This document shows positions 36,194-45,478 of a DNA stretch of 64,000 nucleotides, one piece after another; the first letter of the stretch is position 1; each line of letters starts with the position of its first letter. Both the position numbers and the translations under genes were made by a program. The DNA is taken from assembly GCA_963841065.1 (NCBI GenBank), contig CAWJBI010000058.1, positions 82,131 through 146,130 of the forward strand, in the 5' to 3' direction. Under the pieces are notes generated by a model, which worked only from the letters and a program-made list of their open reading frames with translations, made no database searches and was not told the origin of the DNA. This DNA comes from M0108 sp963841065. GTDB taxonomy: Bacteria; Pseudomonadota; Gammaproteobacteria; Chromatiales; Chromatiaceae.

Positions 36194-37285
36194 TCAGCGA
36201 TTGGCCTTGAGCCGGGTCCAGATGCGGTTGAGTTCGCGCATCTCCTTGTCGCTGGGCTCCTTCAGGGTAATGAACTGGGCGCGGGTCTCCTTGGAGGGGT
36301 AGATGCCAGGGTCCTGACGCACGGCCTCGTCCAGAAACTCCGTCGCCGCCAGGTTGGGGTTGGCGTAGTTGACAAAGTTGGAGGCGTTGGCAATCACCTT
36401 GGGGTCCAGGAGATATTCGATGAAGGCCAGACCCTGGGCGGGATTGGGGGCGTCCTTGGGGATGGCCATCACATCCACCCAGAGGACGGCACCTTCCTTG
36501 GGCACCAGGTAGGCCACCTTGACGCCATTGCCGGCCTCCTTGGCCTTGTCCCGGGCCTGGAGCACATCGCCGGAATAGCCTTGGGCGATACAGATGTCGC
36601 CGTTGGCCAAATCACTGATGACCTGGGAGGTATGAAAATAACGGATATAGGGATGCACGGCCTTGATGAGATCCTGGGCCGCCTTGAGGTCCTTTTTATC
36701 CCGGCTGTTGGGATCCTTGCCCAGATAGACCAGGGCGGCGGCAAACACCTCGGTGGGATCATCAAATAGGGTCAGACCGCAGCCAGCGAGCTTCTTGGCC
36801 TTTTCCGGGTCAAAGACCAAAGACCAGCTCGCCACCGGCTCCTCGCCCAAGGCCGCCTTGACCTTATCGACGTTGATGCCCAGCCCCGTGGTGCCCCACA
36901 TATAGGGCACCAGATATTTATTGTCGGGATCTATGTCCTTGAGGGAGGTGTAGATCTCCGGGTCCAGGTTTTTCAGGCCCGGCAGCTTGGACTTGTCCAG
37001 GGGCTGATAGATACCGGCCTTGATCTGGCGCGCCGCGAAGGGGCGGGCGGTGGGGAAGACGAGGTCATAGCCGCTGGAACCCGCGAGGAGCTTGGCGTCC
37101 AGGATCTCGTTACTGTCGTAGAGATCCAGCACGGCTCGCGTGCCCGTGCGCTCCTGAAAGCCCGACAGGGTGTCCTCCGCGAAATAGTCGTTCCAGTTGT
37201 AGATGTGGACAGTCTCGTCCGCCGCGCCCACGGCCAGGGGGGTGAGCAGGGGGATCAAGGCAATCTTCTTGAGGAACTGACGCAT
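36194..37285 (-). CDS. potF: Periplasmic putrescine-binding protein PotF-like
   Basis: 363 residues. A signal peptide (MRQFLKKIALIPLLTPLAVG, cleavage after A) precedes the mature HIYNWNDYFAEDTLSGF domain. Strong resemblance to PotF continues: YDSNEILDAKLLAGSSGYDL, PYMWGTTGLGINVDKVK, YFHTSQVISDLANGDICIAQ and DPGIYPSKETRAQF. The Tyr-Asn-Trp and the Trp/Asp residues that clamp putrescine in PotF are mostly preserved by eye. It is the first gene of the leftward operon potFGHI. Confidence 0.92.
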   Translation of the reverse strand: MRQFLKKIALIPLLTPLAVGAADETVHIYNWNDYFAEDTLSGFQERTGTRAVLDLYDSNEILDAKLLAGSSGYDLVFPTARPFAARQIKAGIYQPLDKSKLPGLKNLDPEIYTSLKDIDPDNKYLVPYMWGTTGLGINVDKVKAALGEEPVASWSLVFDPEKAKKLAGCGLTLFDDPTEVFAAALVYLGKDPNSRDKKDLKAAQDLIKAVHPYIRYFHTSQVISDLANGDICIAQGYSGDVLQARDKAKEAGNGVKVAYLVPKEGAVLWVDVMAIPKDAPNPAQGLAFIEYLLDPKVIANASNFVNYANPNLAATEFLDEAVRQDPGIYPSKETRAQFITLKEPSDKEMRELNRIWTRLKANR

Positions 37286-37398
37286 GGCTGGGGGGATCCT
37301 GAGATGATCTTGGGAAAGTTACAAGCTCCTCCCCCACCCGCATCGAAGGGAGTGGGAGCGGCTTGGGCAATACAATTTAGGTATCGCCGCTATTTTGC

Positions 37399-37433
37399 AT
37401 GGGCGGCGCGGCCTTGTCATCCGCGCCGCCCAT
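37399..37433 (+). terminator. Strong hairpin with T-run in the potF / OmpA-like divergent region
   Basis: ATGGGCGGCGCGG (37399-37411) and CCGCGCCGCCCAT (37421-37433) form a perfect 13-bp stem followed by CTTTTC, an intrinsic terminator pattern on the plus strand. It lies within the untranslated region upstream of the rightward OmpA-like gene. No gene precedes it on this strand, so it may be an attenuator in the leader or a barrier to antisense transcription. Confidence 0.5.
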
Positions 37434-37589
37434 CTTTTCGAACGCGATGGCGGCGGATTTAGCGCCAGAACGCAGGCCCCGAATAAAGACTGCCCGCCCT
37501 CCTGCCCATGGGATAAACTGGCGGCGCGCGCCCCCCTTGGGCCAGTCCCCAACAAGATTACACGGCACCAAATTTCAATGGAGGAGAAG

Positions 37590-39305
37590 ATGACCGAACC
37601 GAAGATTGCCTCTCCCATGCGCACCTGGATCTGGCTTCTGGCCATCCTTGTCGTTGGCCTGGGCGCGCTCCTGATTTGGCACCAACAATACACTCATGAG
37701 CAAATTCAAGCCCATAAGGCCACGATCGGCGAGAAGAGCCAGGCCCTGGCGGCCGCCCAGACGGCCCACTCCAATCTCTCGGACAAATTGACCGCCCTCA
37801 CCGGGGACCTGGAAACCTCTATCAAGGGCCAGCGGGATCTCAAGTCCCAGATGCAGGCCAAGCAAGAGGAGCATGATTCCACCCTCGCCAAGCTGCGCGA
37901 CGAGACCAAGGCGGTCGAGGCCGACCTCCAACAGCGCCTCCAAGGGGCTGGCGACGAGATTGTCGCCCTCAAGGCCGATATCGAGAACCTCCACCAAGCC
38001 GCCACCGAGGCCGCCGCCAGTCACGAGGCCCATGCCCAGCAAATTACCGAGGACCTCACGGAGGAGATCATCAAATTCCGGACCCTCCTGGTTGGCAGTG
38101 ACCCCGACAAGGCGGCCATGGCGGCGAATTGGGAGAAGCGCATCCTGGCCGCAAAATCGGAGATGCTCCAGGCGCGCCAGGCCCTGGAGACCGAGCAGAA
38201 AAACCTGATCACCGTGGAGCACGGCCTGTCCCAGGCCCGGCAACTCAACGATGAGCTCAAGCAAAGCCTGGCTCAGGCCGGCCAGCAGGCCGAGGCCTCC
38301 CAGGTCGCCCTGGACCAGGAGCGCGAGGCCCTCGCCAAGCTACGGGATGAAAACGAGGGGCTCAAGCAGAGCCTGAGCGAGGCTGGCCAGAAGAGCGAGG
38401 CCACCCAAGCCGCCTGGGATCAGGAGCACGAGGCCCTCGCCAAGCTGCGGGATGAAAACGAGGGTCTCAAGCAGGGCCTGAGCGACGCCGGCCAGAAGAT
38501 CGAGGCCGCCGAGGCCGCCTTGCAACAGGAGCGCGAGGCCTTGGCCACCCTGCGGGGTGATCACGCGGGGCTCAAGCAGGACTTGAGTGACGCCGGCCAG
38601 AAGATCGAGGCCGCCGAGGCCGCTCTAAACCAGGAACGCGAGGCCCTTGCCAACCTGCGGGGTGACCATGCGGGCCTGCAAGACAAGCTGGAGGACACTC
38701 AGTCGGCCCATGCCGATGCCCAATCCCAGCTTGAGAAGCTGACCCAGGCGGCGGCCGCGAAGGAGGCCGCCCTGGCCAAGGACCTGGCCGCGCGCCAGGC
38801 AGAGATCGTGGCCCTGAATAAGCAACTGGACCAGGTCCGCCAGCAGGCCCAGTCCGATCTGCAAGCCGCCCAAGCCCGGGGCAACCAAGCCCTGGAGCAG
38901 CGCAAATCCCTATCCCAGCGCCTGGGCGCGCTCGGTGGCCGCGTCACCGACCAGGGTACCCTGCTCGCCCTGAGCGAGGATGATATCCGCTTCCAGGCCG
39001 GCAAGGCCCTGCTGCCCAAGGGAGAGATCCCCCGGCTGGACCGGATCGCCGCCGTCCTGGTGGAGTTTCCGGAGCTGAAGGTCCGCGTCGAGGGCCACAC
39101 CGACAGCACCGGGCGCGACGAGACCAACCTGGTTCTGTCCCAGCAGCGCGCGGAGACGGTGCTGGGGGCCCTGGTCGAACGTGGCGTCGCCCCCGAGCGC
39201 CTGACCGCCGCGGGCCTCGGCAAGGCCAAGCCCATCGCCTCTAACGAGACGCCGGCCGGCCGGAGCCAAAATCGCCGGGTCGAGATCTACGTCCTCGAGC
39301 CCTGA
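37590..39305 (+). CDS. Coiled-coil membrane protein with C-terminal OmpA-like domain
   Basis: 571 residues. One N-terminal TM helix (about 15-37: WLLAILVVGLGALLIW) anchors a very long Gln/Glu/Ala-rich coiled coil (about 45-430) that contains 35-residue repeats. The C-terminal OmpA/MotB-type peptidoglycan-binding domain ends the protein (IRFQAGKALLPKGEIPRLD; VRVEGHTDSTGRDETNLVLS; RAETVLGALVERGV; NRRVEIYVLEP). A wall-linked envelope protein is likely, anchored in the inner membrane with a spacer reaching the wall. The ATG at 37590 has GGAGG with 5-base spacing. An ATG at 37578 lies inside that ribosome site. Confidence 0.85.
   Translation: MTEPKIASPMRTWIWLLAILVVGLGALLIWHQQYTHEQIQAHKATIGEKSQALAAAQTAHSNLSDKLTALTGDLETSIKGQRDLKSQMQAKQEEHDSTLAKLRDETKAVEADLQQRLQGAGDEIVALKADIENLHQAATEAAASHEAHAQQITEDLTEEIIKFRTLLVGSDPDKAAMAANWEKRILAAKSEMLQARQALETEQKNLITVEHGLSQARQLNDELKQSLAQAGQQAEASQVALDQEREALAKLRDENEGLKQSLSEAGQKSEATQAAWDQEHEALAKLRDENEGLKQGLSDAGQKIEAAEAALQQEREALATLRGDHAGLKQDLSDAGQKIEAAEAALNQEREALANLRGDHAGLQDKLEDTQSAHADAQSQLEKLTQAAAAKEAALAKDLAARQAEIVALNKQLDQVRQQAQSDLQAAQARGNQALEQRKSLSQRLGALGGRVTDQGTLLALSEDDIRFQAGKALLPKGEIPRLDRIAAVLVEFPELKVRVEGHTDSTGRDETNLVLSQQRAETVLGALVERGVAPERLTAAGLGKAKPIASNETPAGRSQNRRVEIYVLEP
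38316..38690 (+). repeat. Tandem 105-bp repeats encoding coiled-coil units
   Basis: Units start at 38316, 38421, 38526 and 38631, exactly 105 bases apart. Each encodes a 35-residue unit (QEREALAKLRDENEGLKQ-type) with five heptads. The last unit is partial. The repeats could change copy number by recombination. Confidence 0.8.
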
Positions 39306-39445
39306 TTCCGTCCCGGGCCTTACCACCTGGGAGCAATTCTCCACCGCGCCGGGTTTTTGACCGGGGTCATGGTCCCAGCGCGGCACCTGCCTGACCTTGG
39401 GAAGCCCCTATCGCGAGCCAGGCTTCGGTAGGTGGCGTGAGGGCC

Positions 39446-39535
39446 GGGTGGTGGCGGGCGGGGGTGTCGACAGCAGGGATGCTGTCGCCAAGCCTACAGG
39501 GAGGTATTCACGGCGTCCCCCGCCCGCCATCACCC
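39446..39535. repeat. Palindrome-bounded 90-bp intergenic repeat, copy A
   Basis: The ends GGGTGGTGGCGGGCGGGGG and its near-perfect inverse (39517-39535, one mismatch) enclose a hairpin CGACAGCA-GGGA-TGCTGTCG (39468-39487) and a conserved core CAAGCCTACAGGGA...TATTCACGGCGT. Pairing extends two more bases at each end (39444-39537). Almost identical to the copy at 45306. A non-autonomous MITE- or REP-like element is likely. Confidence 0.8.
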
Positions 39536-39577
39536 GGTCCGAGATACCGAAAACTCATGTATGTTGGGAAAAATGCC

Positions 39578-40411
39578 ATGCGCGAGATATTGCTCCTGGA
39601 CAATGGCTCGCGACGCCCCCAGTCCACCCTGGCCCTGCGAGAACTGGCCGCACGCTTGACGGCACGTCTCCGCCAGCCCGTCCAGCCCGTCTCTCTCGCC
39701 CATTCCGACCTCATTAGCGCCGACAAACTCGCTGGGCAACCGGCCACCACCCTGGAGCCCTGGCTGGTTGACCGTCTGCGCCAGGGTATCCAGCGCTTTC
39801 TGATCATCCCCCTCTTTTTCGGCCCGAGCGGGGCCCTCACCGAGGCTATTCCAGCCCTGGCGGCCAGGCTGCGCGCGGACGCCGGCCCTCTGGATGTCTG
39901 CCTGGCCGCCCCACTCTGCCCCCTGCCCCAGGGTGAGCCACGCCTCACCGCCATCCTCCTGGACCGCATCGCGACCGCCGCCCGGGAGACCCAGCTCCAA
40001 CCCCGACGCCTGGTCCTGGTGGATCATGGCTCCCCCCGCCCCGAGGTCAACGCCGCCCGGCGCTGGGTGGCGGCGGACCTGCGCTCCCGGCTGGAGGCCG
40101 GCATTCAGGTCGAGGAGGCCGCCATGGAACGTCGCGCCGGTCCCCAATACGACTTCAATGGCGAACTCCTGCTGGAGGTGCTGCGCCGCCTGGCGCGGGC
40201 GGACAGCCAGAGCCCGGTCTTCGTCGCCCCCCTGTTTCTGTTCGCCGGCCGTCATGCCGGCCCCGGCGGGGATCTGGACGAGATCGCGGCCGCCGTCAAG
40301 GCCGAGCACCCGAGGCTGCGCATCGCCCTGACGGGACTGGTGGGTGACCACCCGGCCCTCCTCGACATCCTGGCGTCCCGCTACCGGGAGACCCTGGAGA
40401 CTGGCGCGTGA
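39578..40411 (+). CDS. CbiX-like chelatase (sirohydrochlorin cobalt/iron chelatase family)
   Basis: 277 residues with two chelatase-like half domains. MREILLLDNGSRRPQSTLAL opens the first (normally HGS). VLVDHGSPRPEVNAARRWVA opens the second, with HGS. APLFLFAGRHAGPGGDLDEI carries the second His typical of CbiX/SirB. The first domain lacks the His (DNGSRRP), so metal binding may rest on the second. The family inserts Co2+, Fe2+ or Ni2+ into tetrapyrroles. The start ATG at 39578 follows the repeat element. It overlaps the GTG of hrpB by 4 bases. Confidence 0.78.
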   Translation: MREILLLDNGSRRPQSTLALRELAARLTARLRQPVQPVSLAHSDLISADKLAGQPATTLEPWLVDRLRQGIQRFLIIPLFFGPSGALTEAIPALAARLRADAGPLDVCLAAPLCPLPQGEPRLTAILLDRIATAARETQLQPRRLVLVDHGSPRPEVNAARRWVAADLRSRLEAGIQVEEAAMERRAGPQYDFNGELLLEVLRRLARADSQSPVFVAPLFLFAGRHAGPGGDLDEIAAAVKAEHPRLRIALTGLVGDHPALLDILASRYRETLETGA

Positions 40412-42931
40412 CCCCAGTCACGGCCGGGCCCCTGCCCATCGCCGGGGTCCTGGATGATCTCAACGCCGCCCTGAGGACCGGTCATGCCCTGCTCCAGGCC
40501 CCCACGGGTTCGGGCAAATCCACCCGCGTCCCCCTGGCCCTCCTCGATCAGGACTGGCTGGCGGGCCGGCGCATCCTCATGCTGGAACCACGCCGCCCCG
40601 CCGCTCGCCTCACCGCCGCGCACATGGCGGCCTTGCTCGGCGAGGACCTGGGCGAGACGGTGGGCTATCAGGTCCGCTTCGAGCGCCGGATCGGACCCCG
40701 TACCCGCATCGAGGTCCTGACCGAGGGCATCCTGACCCGCCGCCTCCAGTCGGACCCGGCCCTGGCGGGGGTGGGCGTCGTCCTCTTCGACGAACTCCAC
40801 GAGATGAATCTGCCAGCGGCGCTGGGGCTGGCCCTGACCCTGGACGTGGTCGCCAACCTGCGCCCGGACCTGCGCATCCTGGCCATGTCCGCCACCCTGG
40901 ACGCCGGGCCCCTGGCGGCCTTGCTGGGCGGCGCGCCCCTGATCCAGGCCAGCGGCCGGCCTTATCCGGTCGAGATCCGCTACGCCGAACGGGACCCAGG
41001 GCGCGACTGGCTACCGGCCCTCGTCGCCACCATCCGCCAGGCCCTGGCCGGCCATGAGGGCGACCTGCTCGTCTTCCTGCCCGGCGCCGGCGGAGATCGA
41101 ACGCCTCCGGGAACGGCTCGCGGGCCTGGGCGACCAAGGCATCGAGATCCTGCCCCTGCATGGCGCCCTGCCCGTGGCGGAGCAGGACCGGGTCCTGGGC
41201 GGGTCCCGGGACGGCCGACGACGCCTGGTGCTGGCCACGGACCTGGCCGAGACCAGCCTCACCATCCCCGGCATTGGCGTGGTGGTGGATACGGGCCTGA
41301 CCCGGAAACCACGTTTTGAGCCGGGATCGGGTTTGACCCGGCTGGTGACGGAGGCCATTCCCCTGGCCTCGGCGGATCAGCGCGCCGGGCGCGCCGGGCG
41401 GCTCGGCCCCGGCATCTGTTTCCGGCTCTGGACCCGGGCCCAGGAGGCGGGCCGTCCAGAACACCGCGCGCCCGAGATCCTGCAATCCGATCTGGCGCCC
41501 CTGGCCCTGGAACTGGCCCTCTGGGGCGTGCGCGATCCGGCGGCACTCCAGTGGCTTCACGCCCCACCGCGCCCGGCCTGGGAGCAGGCGGTAGCCCTGC
41601 TCATCCGTCTGGGTGCCCTGGACGCGGGTGGCCACATCACCCGGCTCGGCCGCGCCATGGCGGGACTGCCCGTCCATCCGCGCCTGGCTGCCCTGCTGCG
41701 GGGGGCACCCGCCGACCTGGCCGGGGAGGCGGCGGACCTCTGCGCCCTCCTCTCGGAACGCGACCCCTGGATACGCCGGCCCGGCGAGCCCGGGTCGGCG
41801 GACCTGGGGGCACGCCTGCTTGCCCTGCAAGCCTTCCGTGACCGCCGGGGCCCCGGCGACATGGACGGCCGACGGCTCGCCGCCATCGACCGCGCCGCCG
41901 CGCAACTGCGCCGTCTGGTCAGGGGGTCGGAGGGGCATGAGCAGCGAGCGATTGCCACCAGCGGCGGCCTGCTCGCCTTGGCCTATCCGGACCGGATCGC
42001 CCAGCGGCGCCTGGAGCGAGAGGGTCGTTATCTCCTGGCCCAGGGTTCCGGCGCGGCTCTCCCACCGGGCGATCCCCTGGCCAGCCACCCCTATCTGGTG
42101 GCCGCTGGCCTGGATGCCGCCGGGCGCGACGGGCGCATCCAGCTCGCCCTACCCATCACCGAGCCGGAGATCCAAGCCCTGTTCGCGGATCGGATCCAAC
42201 GCGAGCGGGTCCTGACCTGGGATCCGGGCCGGGAGGCCGCCAGCGCCCAGGAGGTCACGCGGCTGGGCGCCATCCACCTGACCACCCAGCCGGCGGCCAT
42301 CCTGACCACGGACCCGGTCGCCGACCTGCTACTGGCGCGCATCCGGCGCGATCCCGGCCAGGCCCTGAACTGGAGCGACACCGCCCGCCAGTTCCAGGCC
42401 CGCGTCCTCCTGATGCGCGCCCTGGAACCCGATGCCGGCTGGCCAGATCTGACGCCTCCCCAACTAGAGCTGAGTCTGGAAACCTGGCTCGGCCCCTGGC
42501 TGGCCGGCAAGACCCGCCTCGACGAGGTCCAGGCCCTCGACCTGGCCGCCCTCCTCGCCGCCCAACTCGACTGGGATCAACGCCAACGTCTGGACCTGGA
42601 GGCCCCGGCCAGCCTCGTTACCCCCGCCGGTGCCCGCCGCCCCATCGATTATCTGGCCGGCCAGATTCCCATCCTCGCCGTACCGTTACAGGAGATGCTG
42701 GGAGCCCGCGAGACCCCGAGCATCGCCCATGGCCGGGTCCCCCTCCTGATGCAGCTTCTCAGCCCGGCACGCCGACCCATCCAACTCACCCGGGACCTCC
42801 CGGGATTCTGGGCCGGCAGCTATGCCCAGGTGCGTAAGGAAATGCGCGGCCGCTACCCCAAGCACCATTGGCCCGAGGACCCCGCCAACGCGGCGCCCAT
42901 GGCGCGGAGTATCAAGTCAAGAGGGGTGTGA
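40408..42931 (+). CDS. hrpB: ATP-dependent helicase HrpB, one frameshift
   Basis: About 840 residues when joined. A DEAH-type superfamily 2 helicase with Walker A APTGSGKST, LEPRRPAARLTAAHMA, DELHEM (DExH), AMSATLD, then after a frame change DLAETSLTIPGIGVVVDTGL and ASADQRAGRAGRLGPG. The HrpB C-terminal domain follows (QWLHAPPRPAWEQAV; PILAVPLQEMLGA; YAQVRKEMRGRYPKHHWPEDP). One extra base near 41090 breaks FLPGAGEIERLRERL: removing it restores the frame. The GTG at 40408 overlaps the chelatase stop. Substrate RNA is not established. Confidence 0.87.
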
Positions 42932-43023
42932 CGGGTGTGACCGCCCAGACCCACAAGCCTGGGGCGAGCAGGACTAACCCGATTAAGACCGGCGATATAA
43001 AAATCAGGGGTTCCAATGCCCTC

Positions 43024-43359
43024 TTACCAGGGCTTGTACCGCAGTTCCGGCAGGCTATCGCGGTCGAAGATGGCAGGCAGGGTCTCGACCAATTGCACCA
43101 GCTCATCCAGATTCATGTAACAGCCCCAGGAGGCCTTGGCGGCTTCCACGGGTAGTTCGACCCAAAAACGGTCCATCTTTGGCTCGCAGAGGATCTGCAG
43201 AACATTATCCTGGCCATCGATGAGGCCCAGAAAGTCATCCCCGCCATGGAAGCATCCCAGGAGTTGACGGTGGATATCGCGGGCACTCATCTCGACGGCG
43301 TTGGTCGAGGAAATGGCATCACCGGAACGTTCGAAGTAGTAAAAGACTCTGTAATGCAT
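43024..43359 (-). CDS. Small conserved-looking protein, unknown function
   Basis: 111 residues, no signal peptide. Visible features are MHYRVFYYFERSGDAISSTN at the start and LCEPKMDRFWVELPVEAAKA and GCYMNLDELVQLVETLPAIF later. Composition (aromatic, acidic, few low-complexity runs) is that of a real folded protein, and codon use resembles neighbours. AAGG lies upstream of the ATG at 43359. Not recognised; a small regulatory or immunity-type protein is possible. Divergent from aat across 250 bases. Confidence 0.55.
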   Translation of the reverse strand: MHYRVFYYFERSGDAISSTNAVEMSARDIHRQLLGCFHGGDDFLGLIDGQDNVLQILCEPKMDRFWVELPVEAAKASWGCYMNLDELVQLVETLPAIFDRDSLPELRYKPW

Positions 43360-43609
43360 GGCTAATTAACCTTGCTCCCCGCTCGACGACCTGGACGGAT
43401 GGCGAGGAGCCGAATGGCGCGACCAGGGCCCGGCCTTGCCCCGTGCTATTATTTCTCCTTTCCGCTCCGGTCATGCTGGCACGGCTAGGAACAATCTTGT
43501 CTTTTACTCCATCCGGGCCGTCACGGGCAAACTTTTCCTTAATCGCCTCAAGTTGTTGATCCCGTGCCAGTGGCCAGGGACCGGCGGGCAGGCACCGGGA
43601 TCTTGACCC

Positions 43610-44374
43610 ATGCTGCATCTTCTTGACCCGCGGGACCCGACCGCGCCCTTCCCCGACGTCTCCCTGGCGGAGCGCGAGCCCGACGGCCTGCTCGCCATCG
43701 GCGGCGACCTGGACCCACGACGCTTGCTCAACGCCTACCGCCACGGCATTTTTCCCTGGTTCAACGCCGGCGATCCCATCCTCTGGTGGAGCCCGGACCC
43801 CCGGACCGTGCTGCCGCCGAACCGGGTCCATATCTCCCGCAGCCTGGCGAAGACCCTGCGCCGGGGACACTTTCGGATCACCCTGGATCAGGCCTTCCAT
43901 CAGGTCATTGGCGCCTGTGCCGGCCTCCGCCGTCAAGGCAATGGCACCTGGCTGGTGCCGATGATGATTCGCGCCTACCAGCGGCTCCATCGCGCCGGCT
44001 GGGCCCACTCGGTGGAGGTCTGGCGGGATGGCGACTTGGTCGGCGGCCTCTACGGCGTAAGCCTTGGCCGCGTGTTTTTCGGAGAATCCATGTTCAGCCT
44101 CGTCAGCGATGCCTCCAAGGTGGCCCTTGTCCACCTGTGCCGAACCCTGGAAGACCGTGGTTTTGGCCTCATCGATTGCCAGATGGCAACCGACCACCTG
44201 TTGAGCCTGGGGGCGTTTCAGATCCCGCGCGCCGCCTTCACCCACACCCTCGATCTCCTGTGCGCGGACCCGGGTACGCCGGGACTCTGGAACCCCGAGG
44301 CCGCGTCCAGGGGGACAGCGGATTCCCCGGCGCCAGCACCCGCCCTGTCATCCCAGGAAGGGGCCGGCTCATGA
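43610..44374 (+). CDS. aat: Leucyl/phenylalanyl-tRNA-protein transferase
   Basis: 254 residues. Adds Leu or Phe from aminoacyl-tRNA to N-terminal Arg or Lys residues, creating N-degrons for ClpS/ClpAP. Family segments: LLAIGGDLDPRRLLNAYRHG, IFPWFNAGDPILWWSPDPR and HSVEVWRDGDLVGGLYGVSL, then GRVFFGESMFSLVSDASK and GFGLIDCQMATDHLLSLGA. Complete and intact. Its TGA overlaps the ATG of bpt (ATGA at 44371-44374), so the two are co-translated. Confidence 0.95.
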   Translation: MLHLLDPRDPTAPFPDVSLAEREPDGLLAIGGDLDPRRLLNAYRHGIFPWFNAGDPILWWSPDPRTVLPPNRVHISRSLAKTLRRGHFRITLDQAFHQVIGACAGLRRQGNGTWLVPMMIRAYQRLHRAGWAHSVEVWRDGDLVGGLYGVSLGRVFFGESMFSLVSDASKVALVHLCRTLEDRGFGLIDCQMATDHLLSLGAFQIPRAAFTHTLDLLCADPGTPGLWNPEAASRGTADSPAPAPALSSQEGAGS

Positions 44375-45162
44375 CCAACCTCGGCTTCCAGCAACGGCTA
44401 ACCCTCTTCCTGACGGGGATACGCCCCTGCGCTTATTTGCCGCGACACGAGGAGCGTGTCCTTTTTGTCGATCCCCGGTTACCCATGAGCGGTCCGCTCT
44501 ATGAAGCCCTATTGCAGCAAGGTTTCCGGCGCGCCGGACGCTTCGTCTATCGCCCCGCCTGTGGGCCTTGTCAGAGTTGCGTGCCGGTACGCCTCGATGT
44601 CAACCACTTCGCCCCCAACCGATCCCAACGCCGCAATCGCGACCAAAACGCGGACCTGATATTGAGCGATCGATCCGCTGACTTCGCACCCGAGCATTTT
44701 GCCCTCTATGCCGCCTATATCCGCCATCGCCACCCGGATGGAGGTATGGCGGAACAATTGACCCCGGAAAGTTACCAGGATTACCTGATCCAACCCTGGG
44801 GGGGCGAGACCCGGCTGCTGGAATTGCGCCTTGGGGAGCGCCTGATAGCCCTGGCCGTTACCGACCGCTTGCCCAATGCCCTGTCCGCCGTCTATACCTT
44901 CTTCGATCCCACGGTCGCCGCCCGCGCTCCAGGCGCTTACGCCATTCTGAGCCAGGTCGAACTCGCCCGCCGCCTGGGGCTCCAGTACCTCTACTTGGGA
45001 TATTGGATCCAGGACTGTCGCAAGATGGCCTACAAGGATAGATACCGGCCCATCCAGGCCCTGATCGGGGAGCAGTGGCAAGAATTCGAGCGTGGGCAAC
45101 CCATCCCTGACCAAGACGGGCAGGCGTTATGTACCCAGAGCCCGTCAATCCCCGGCCTATAG
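44371..45162 (+). CDS. bpt: Aspartate/glutamate leucyltransferase Bpt (bacterial ATE1-like)
   Basis: 263 residues. Adds Leu to N-terminal Asp or Glu. Typical parts: FFLTG-like FLTGIRPCAYLPRHEERV, GFRRAGRFVYRPACGPCQSC with paired cysteines, VPVRLDVNHFAPNRSQRRN and YLYLGYWIQDCRKMAYKDRY near the C-terminus. I chose ATG 44371, where the protein matches the family N-terminus, although the frame is open far upstream. Forms an operon with aat. Confidence 0.93.
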   Translation: MTNLGFQQRLTLFLTGIRPCAYLPRHEERVLFVDPRLPMSGPLYEALLQQGFRRAGRFVYRPACGPCQSCVPVRLDVNHFAPNRSQRRNRDQNADLILSDRSADFAPEHFALYAAYIRHRHPDGGMAEQLTPESYQDYLIQPWGGETRLLELRLGERLIALAVTDRLPNALSAVYTFFDPTVAARAPGAYAILSQVELARRLGLQYLYLGYWIQDCRKMAYKDRYRPIQALIGEQWQEFERGQPIPDQDGQALCTQSPSIPGL

Positions 45163-45225
45163 CTTAAGGAGGATTGCCTGGGCGACTGGCGACTGCGACT
45201 GGAGACTGGCGGCTGACGGAAGGTT

Positions 45226-45265
45226 TCGACAGCAGGGATGCTGTCCTCAAGCCTACCGGGATGTA
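45226..45265. repeat. Partial copy of the 90-bp intergenic repeat (copy C)
   Basis: TCGACAGCAGGGATGCTGTC is followed by CAAGCCTACCGGGATGTA, matching the core of the element at 45306-45395 with a few changes, but the long palindromic ends are absent. It lies just upstream of the full copy, so duplication with decay is likely. Confidence 0.65.
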
Positions 45266-45305
45266 ACCCACCGCTGATCACGCTTCGGCCTCAAGCGGGA
45301 GGATC

Positions 45306-45395
45306 GGGTGGCGGCGGGCGGGGGTGTCGACAGCAGGGATGCTGTCGCCAAGCCTACAGGGATGTATTCACGGCGTCCCCCGCCCGCCGCCACCC
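45306..45395. repeat. Palindrome-bounded 90-bp intergenic repeat, copy B
   Basis: GGGTGGCGGCGGGCGGGGG (45306-45324) and its exact inverse (45377-45395) bound the same core as copy A. The inverted ends are perfect over 19 bases and pair one base further. The core is about 96 percent identical to copy A by eye. It is in the intergenic region between bpt and the Anbu cluster. Confidence 0.85.
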
Positions 45396-45478
45396 GGCCC
45401 GGGTAACCAGAAACTCAAAGTTGTTGGGTATTTTCACAGCGCCACCCGAACCACCAGCCGATCCGGAGCCAGAAACCC

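Noticed and set aside
38316..38690. Direct repeats taken as a possible CRISPR array
   Set aside because: They are tandem in-frame coding repeats without spacers; no cas genes are present.
45181..45216. Short GCGACTG/GGAGACTGG direct repeats upstream of the partial repeat element
   Set aside because: Too short and irregular to assign a function.
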